17,304 nt of DNA, taken from contig DEPV01000030.1 in NCBI GenBank assembly GCA_002358955.1, positions 6,957 to 24,260 of the forward strand, in the 5' to 3' direction. Below, one piece after another: positions 16,477 to 17,304 of the stretch. This stretch comes from Erysipelothrix sp. UBA3383 (GTDB taxonomy: Bacteria; Bacillota_I; Bacilli_A; Erysipelotrichales; Erysipelotrichaceae). Every line of letters starts with the position of its first letter. Positions within the stretch are counted from its first letter, which is position 1. The notes under the pieces are model-generated. The model did not search any database. It saw nothing but the letters and a program-made list of their open reading frames with translations, and had not been told where the DNA came from. Both the position numbers and the translations under genes were made by a program.

Positions 16477-17304
16477 TATTCGACTCCTTTTCGTTTCGTT
16501 AGTTTAATAGTAATAATTGAGAAGATCATTAGGATGACTGAGTAAACATAAACCAGTGCTTGCTCATCCAGGTTTGCACCTTCTGATTGAACTGCAGATC
16601 GTATCATAATTCCTAAAGGTTTTAGAAGTGGGTGATACAGCAGTACGGTAATGTCAAAGTCAGCAAGTCGTCCATTAAAGTTTAATGCGATAACTGAGAG
16701 TATGACGGGTAATACCATGGGTAATATAATTTTAAAGAAAGAATAAGCACTGGATGCACCTAGTGTAAGTGATGCTTCCTCTAAACTCTTATCAATACCA
16801 AAGAACGAAGCCTTAATCATTCGAAGTGTAAAGGGCAACATGACTATGATATATGCAATTAGAAGAATAAAGGGTGTTCCAATTAATATTTTGTTAAATA
16901 ATAGTAAGTTCTTTGAATCAAAACTTAACATCAATGCTAAAGCAATCAGTGTTGCTGGTAATAGCATTGGTATTAATAACGCTTGTTCAAACACTTTTGA
17001 TATTTTATTCTTATTCTTTGTAATATAGCGAATTGCTAAAACTACAACAACTACTGCAATCACTGATGATGCAAGTGCATAAACAAAACTAATAATAAAT
17101 GGCTTTGCAGCAGTTGCATCAGTAAATACACTGATGTAATTTTTTAATGTAAATGAGGATAAAGATAATTTCCCAGTTGCAATGACAGTGGATTCCATGA
17201 AACTGAAGATTACCGAAACTACAAGTGGTAGTAAATAGATAACCGCAATTCCATAAGCTAAGATATGCATTAAAATATTCAAAGCCTTATTTTCAATTTT
17301 AGTA
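16476..17304 (-). CDS. ABC transporter permease (5' end outside window)
   Basis: The reading frame is open to the window edge, so the gene is partial; a TTG at 17282 and an ATG at 17270 are possible starts, but neither has a strong ribosome binding site and upstream codons continue without a stop. It is an inner-membrane permease of the binding-protein-dependent (MetI/PotC-like) type with about six hydrophobic helices. The EAA loop that docks the ATPase is visible as EEASLTLGASSAYSFFKIILP, about residues 168-188 counted from the TTG. It resembles permeases of Fe3+/polyamine/phosphonate-type importers. The gene overlaps the phosphodiesterase gene by one base. ATPase, second permease and exported binding protein are expected upstream, outside the window. 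Glycerophosphodiester or glycerol-phosphate uptake is a guess from the neighbour. Confidence 0.9.
   Translation of the reverse strand, partial: TKIENKALNILMHILAYGIAVIYLLPLVVSVIFSFMESTVIATGKLSLSSFTLKNYISVFTDATAAKPFIISFVYALASSVIAVVVVVLAIRYITKNKNKISKVFEQALLIPMLLPATLIALALMLSFDSKNLLLFNKILIGTPFILLIAYIIVMLPFTLRMIKASFFGIDKSLEEASLTLGASSAYSFFKIILPMVLPVILSVIALNFNGRLADFDITVLLYHPLLKPLGIMIRSAVQSEGANLDEQALVYVYSVILMIFSIITIKLTKRKGVE

Overview
The window is an AT-rich segment from a low-GC Gram-positive (Firmicutes-type) genome. All eleven genes I can support lie on the minus strand, so transcription runs from high to low coordinates. Gene content and protein style (LepA followed by HemW, an ECF S-component, the GDPD/ABC context, TTG/ATG starts with strong GGAGG-type ribosome binding sites) would suit an Erysipelotrichia-like organism. 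That placement is a guess from memory of gene styles, not a computed result.

Region 1 (about 20-4440) is a housekeeping operon read fmt -> ECF S-component -> lepA -> hemW. The first three genes are tightly packed: a 4-base ATGA overlap, then a 1-base gap. They are preceded by an extended -10 promoter. A perfect 14-bp hairpin separates lepA from hemW. An approximately 390-base non-coding spacer (4410-4800) divides this region from region 2.

Region 2 (about 4716-12803) is a complete four-gene anti-plasmid/anti-phage Wadjet locus, jetA-jetB-jetC-jetD. It has its own upstream promoter and inverted repeats and its own downstream hairpin terminator. The proteins match the patterns I know for the TIGR02677/02678/02680/02679 (DUF2397/2398/SMC/DUF2399) set, i.e. 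type II Wadjet. By analogy with characterised type I systems, JetA (kleisin-like), JetB (KITE-like) and JetC (MukB-like SMC ATPase) would form a DNA-extruding motor, and JetD (Toprim nuclease) would cut small circular DNA.

Region 3 (about 12891-17304) is a second operon, read ABC permease (5' end outside the window) -> glycerophosphodiester phosphodiesterase -> a very unusual regulator -> MgtC-family membrane protein, closed by a hairpin terminator. The regulator has a LacI-type helix-turn-helix, a LacI-type sugar-binding-like domain and, fused behind them, a whole ABC-transporter solute-binding-protein domain, with no signal peptide. It probably senses in the cytoplasm a ligand related to what the neighbouring transporter imports. 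This fusion is the least conventional feature of the window, and the Wadjet locus is the main defence system in it. No tRNA, rRNA, CRISPR array, transposase or integrase was seen.
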